From positions 1-40,203 of IMG/VR virus record IMGVR_UViG_3300014933_000174: 40,203 nt of DNA; one strand, 5' to 3'. The number at the start of each line of letters is the position of its first letter. The first letter of the stretch is position 1. The translations under genes and the position numbers were made by a program. Of the stretch, positions 37,912 through 40,203 are shown in pieces. The DNA comes from a virus. Under the pieces are notes generated by a model. That model was not told the origin of the DNA and ran no database searches. It was given only the letters and a program-made list of their open reading frames with translations.

Positions 37912-38901
37912 TTATTTGAAGCTGTAGCGATAGTTCCTGGGTTGGAACTCGCTTGTTAAATGCCTATCTCCACCGCTCCAAAGGTCTTTCATAGCCTGAT
38001 CTTCAATCAAACCATAAGAAGCATCAAATCTAGCGTTCCATTTTTCTGCTTCCGCTACGTTCTTTTTCTTGTCGTAGTAAACAGATAATACCTTGTACAT
38101 ATACCCTTCAGGGAATGTAGAAAGAATAGCATTGTTTTGGACTAAGGGCGTTAAAGAGTCCCCAGTAGGGCCAAGCAAGAAAGGGAAAGACTTCACATAA
38201 TACGCAAGAATTGTTGTTCCATTGCCAGGGTTAGGCGTAAACATATAGTTCGGGCCAACCTCTGAAAACTGAGCACGAATAACCCTTGGAACACCAAAAG
38301 GCTTAACGTAGAGCTGATCAATCATTGACAAACGAATAATCTCTCGATCTCCAACCCTATCGTAAATAATCCAAGGCCCAAACCCTGCATTTAAAGTACC
38401 AGGAGAAACCTGTGAACTAGGGGTTTGTTGAAAGAAAATAATAGGCCAATTCATGTCCGCAGGTATAGGAGCCATACCATTGGTATCTGTAACAATTTGA
38501 GAAGGACTTACAGGATCGTAAGGATTGCTTCTTAAAGCAGGAAGATAAATTGTTCTAAACGACAACTCAGCAAATTGAATACTGAATTGAATATCTAAAG
38601 TTGATTGTGTTGGCAACTTCAGAATAGGTGTTGGCAATGTAAATGCACCCCAAATAAGATCAGGGTCAGAAACAACAATTGTGCTTGATGTAACAGATAA
38701 GACCGCAGTAAACGGCCCTACAGGAGTGGGTGAGATAAAGTCTCCCACAAAAACCAAAGAAGTCGTATCAGAAGCGGTTGTAATTGCCCCAGAAGTAGGG
38801 TTATATGCTGTTGCGTTAACTGCTACGCCAAATGGAATCGCTCCAACCCATTGAGCCACTCTGGTAACAAGACTGTTGGCAGATTGGATAAAAAGCGACA
38901 T
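37912..38901 (-). CDS. Head-tail connector or tail adaptor candidate
   Basis: 329 residues. The C-terminal quarter, FPEGYMYKVLSVYYDKKKNV followed by AEAEKWNARFDASYG, has the helix-turn-helix layout of connector proteins that end in ...EARF...Y. The middle is beta-rich (FSIQFAELSFRTIYLPALRS). It is the second gene after the capsid, where adaptors sit. It is long for a gp6-type adaptor, so a two-domain tail-tube protein is also possible. Confidence 0.5.
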   Translation of the reverse strand: MSLFIQSANSLVTRVAQWVGAIPFGVAVNATAYNPTSGAITTASDTTSLVFVGDFISPTPVGPFTAVLSVTSSTIVVSDPDLIWGAFTLPTPILKLPTQSTLDIQFSIQFAELSFRTIYLPALRSNPYDPVSPSQIVTDTNGMAPIPADMNWPIIFFQQTPSSQVSPGTLNAGFGPWIIYDRVGDREIIRLSMIDQLYVKPFGVPRVIRAQFSEVGPNYMFTPNPGNGTTILAYYVKSFPFLLGPTGDSLTPLVQNNAILSTFPEGYMYKVLSVYYDKKKNVAEAEKWNARFDASYGLIEDQAMKDLWSGGDRHLTSEFQPRNYRYSFK

Positions 38902-38910
38902 AAAAAATCC

Positions 38911-39417
38911 TCATCGAGTCGGTATGCTTGGATTGTACGGCAACGGTATTTTTCCGCTTGGATGACAAACAAAGTCCGAATAATATTCGTTAACTATGGC
39001 GTAAAACAAAATTTTGTCATCAATATCTTGTTTGATTAATTCCCAGGGACGGTTGTTAAACCATCTTGATGAAATCTCATGTGCAAAACACTTGGGAAGA
39101 TTCATCGCATGAAATGTACCCGCAAAGAAAGGATTGTCAGTTCCATGAATTGCATAAAACTCTCGTCTTTCTTTACAGTCTTTCCTAATTGCATCAACAT
39201 TGTGTTGTGTGTATTGGACGTATCTTCTACCATCCTCAGCACCAACTTTGTAATCAATACGGTCAGTCTTGAATGTTTGCGACCAAGTGCCAGACTTAAT
39301 GTCGTTATATAGCTGATTGTTTTTGGCAACAATCCCCTCTATTCCCGACTCCAGATTACCTTTTAAATAGTAATCTTCGTTAACCTTAGCTTCTTCGTTG
39401 TTTAAATTCAATTCCAT
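38911..39417 (-). CDS. Hypothetical protein after the capsid terminator
   Basis: 168 residues. Charged and mixed in structure (YYLKGNLESGIEGIVAKNNQ, then FKTDRIDYKVGAEDGRRYVQ). It starts just downstream of the terminator that follows the capsid gene and precedes the connector candidate by 9 bp. Likely a head-completion or internal protein by place; no family recognised. Confidence 0.6.
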   Translation of the reverse strand: MELNLNNEEAKVNEDYYLKGNLESGIEGIVAKNNQLYNDIKSGTWSQTFKTDRIDYKVGAEDGRRYVQYTQHNVDAIRKDCKERREFYAIHGTDNPFFAGTFHAMNLPKCFAHEISSRWFNNRPWELIKQDIDDKILFYAIVNEYYSDFVCHPSGKIPLPYNPSIPTR

Positions 39418-39426
39418 ACTAATTCC

Positions 39427-39464
39427 AAATAAAAGAGAAGCCTCCCCTTTCGGAGAAGCCCCTC
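39427..39464 (-). terminator. Strong terminator after the major capsid gene
   Basis: On the minus strand a 13-bp stem (39464-39452 with 39447-39435, including several G-T pairs) closes on a GAAA tetraloop and is followed by TTTTATTT. It lies 10 bp after the capsid stop. It would reduce downstream tail gene expression relative to the capsid, as T7 T-phi does. Confidence 0.85.
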
Positions 39465-39474
39465 AGTTTACCAA

Positions 39475-40203
39475 TTAAGCCAAGTAACGTTGTACTTGTG
39501 CGCTTGGGCGTGGAGTTGTAACAACTGTATCTCCAGGAGACATAGCCGCTAAAACTGCAACACCTGCTGGGTTACGCACGATCAATGTACCTTCCATAAT
39601 GTATTGATCCAAACTTGCATCAGCATTGGAGAATACTTCATTGTTAGGGCCAAGTTCACGCAAAGAACCCCATTGAACAACATCAGGATTCAAGAACAGA
39701 ATCGCATTGTTGTTGGAACCAGTCTGATCCATGATCCAGTCATCATCGATTTGGTATGTATAGTTGAAGTCACCTTCGTATGTACCAATCGTATCGCCTT
39801 TGTCAGCAGGGTTGAACCTGTTAATAGAACGTGATTGTGGAATGTTGTCAGAAATGCTGGTACGCATAGATGTTGGAACAACCATGTTCGTGATCTTAGC
39901 GTTGAATCGTTGTTCAGCAGCAGTTACCAATTGCTTGTACAGAACAGGAGAGAAGTTCTGTAAAGTCTCGTTACCACCAAAGCTGAAATAACCCAAACCT
40001 GCGTTAGACAACACACCATTGAAAGGTACGTTTGTATTAACTGCAGAAGTTGTGTCATTGGAGTCAGAAGTAGCAAGGTTCAGTACTGATGTACCGTCTG
40101 TGTCATTGCCAGAACGAGTTCCTGCAAACGCAAAGAGTGAACCAAATCTACGTCCGTTGTTGGGTGATGCACCTTGAGTAGCCGCTTGACCAGAATACTT
40201 GAT
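39475..40203 (-). CDS. Major capsid protein, C-terminal part
   Basis: Continuation of the capsid gene from the left edge. Position 40203 equals position 119 of the unit genome and is the first base of a codon, so the frame is kept. The C-terminal half holds LNPDVVQWGSLRELGPN and YIMEGTLIVRNPAGVAVLA, matching the pattern near the end of SU10/DUF5309 capsid proteins, where a residue stretch about a Trp-Gly-Ser-Leu precedes a TLxVRNxxGV strand. The stop at 39475 is followed in the minus direction by a strong terminator, as often seen after capsid genes. Confidence 0.88.
   Translation of the reverse strand: MKYSGQAATQGASPNNGRRFGSLFAFAGTRSGNDTDGTSVLNLATSDSNDTTSAVNTNVPFNGVLSNAGLGYFSFGGNETLQNFSPVLYKQLVTAAEQRFNAKITNMVVPTSMRTSISDNIPQSRSINRFNPADKGDTIGTYEGDFNYTYQIDDDWIMDQTGSNNNAILFLNPDVVQWGSLRELGPNNEVFSNADASLDQYIMEGTLIVRNPAGVAVLAAMSPGDTVVTTPRPSAQVQRYLA
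40085..40203. repeat. Right copy of 119-bp terminal direct repeat
   Basis: Exact repeat of the first 119 bases of the window. Joining the two copies restores one uninterrupted capsid gene, so the contig is a complete genome. Confidence 0.95.

Overview
The window is a complete circular genome of a tailed bacteriophage, probably with a podovirus-like virion, linearised inside the major capsid gene. The last 119 bases repeat the first 119 exactly, which gives a unit genome of 40,084 bp; the capsid gene is split across the two window edges and joins in frame. The DNA is AT-rich. No tRNA, rRNA, CRISPR, integrase, reverse transcriptase, DNA polymerase or RNA polymerase gene was seen. Protein families and small-gene motifs recall freshwater betaproteobacterial phages, but that host guess rests on memory of families, not on a search.

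Layout. (1) The late genes form one long minus-strand block that runs from 8581 down to 1 and continues from 40203 down to 21811. In order of transcription it holds a GNAT-like protein, a candidate small terminase, several small basic or His-rich proteins, large terminase, portal, scaffold and an SU10-type (DUF5309) capsid protein. A strong terminator follows the capsid gene. Next come a connector candidate, a set of modular fibre proteins (one with an S74 self-cleaving chaperone), a conserved structural protein, a second S74 protein fused to an Ala/Gln-rich domain, ejection-type proteins including a lytic transglycosylase, and a lysis cassette with two holin-like proteins, a probable frameshift-expressed membrane protein and an M15 peptidase endolysin. 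(2) A 0.7 kb intergenic region at 8.6-9.3 kb separates the start of the late block from a small plus-strand operon at 9.3-10.5 kb, which has a good sigma-70 promoter, a gp88/DUF7227-like protein and a terminator. (3) A minus-strand early/middle operon runs from 17.3 to 11.0 kb. It holds a Cro-like regulator, a structured leader or terminator, a P-like replication protein, a C5 cytosine methyltransferase overprinted by a second long ORF, many small modular proteins, RusA resolvase, ribbon-helix-helix-like proteins and a DUF1364-like protein. (4) A divergent plus-strand early operon at 17.5-21.7 kb encodes small proteins, a winged-helix protein, an ERF recombinase preceded by a truncated copy of itself, and an SSB-like protein with an acidic tail. 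It converges on the lysis genes at a hairpin near 21.75 kb.

How it works together. The phage appears to borrow host polymerases, recruiting the host helicase through a P-like protein, and brings its own annealing and resolution functions (ERF, SSB-like, RusA) and DNA methylation. The most notable observations are a 1,047-nt ORF overprinting the methyltransferase with a four-times-repeated dual-coded motif; gene-junction cassettes in which the last codons of one gene are also the Shine-Dalgarno (SD) of the next; a partial ERF duplication with a 49-bp scar; a likely -1 frameshift at an A9 run in the lysis cassette; and a branched hairpin plus T-tract between the Cro-like gene and its operon.
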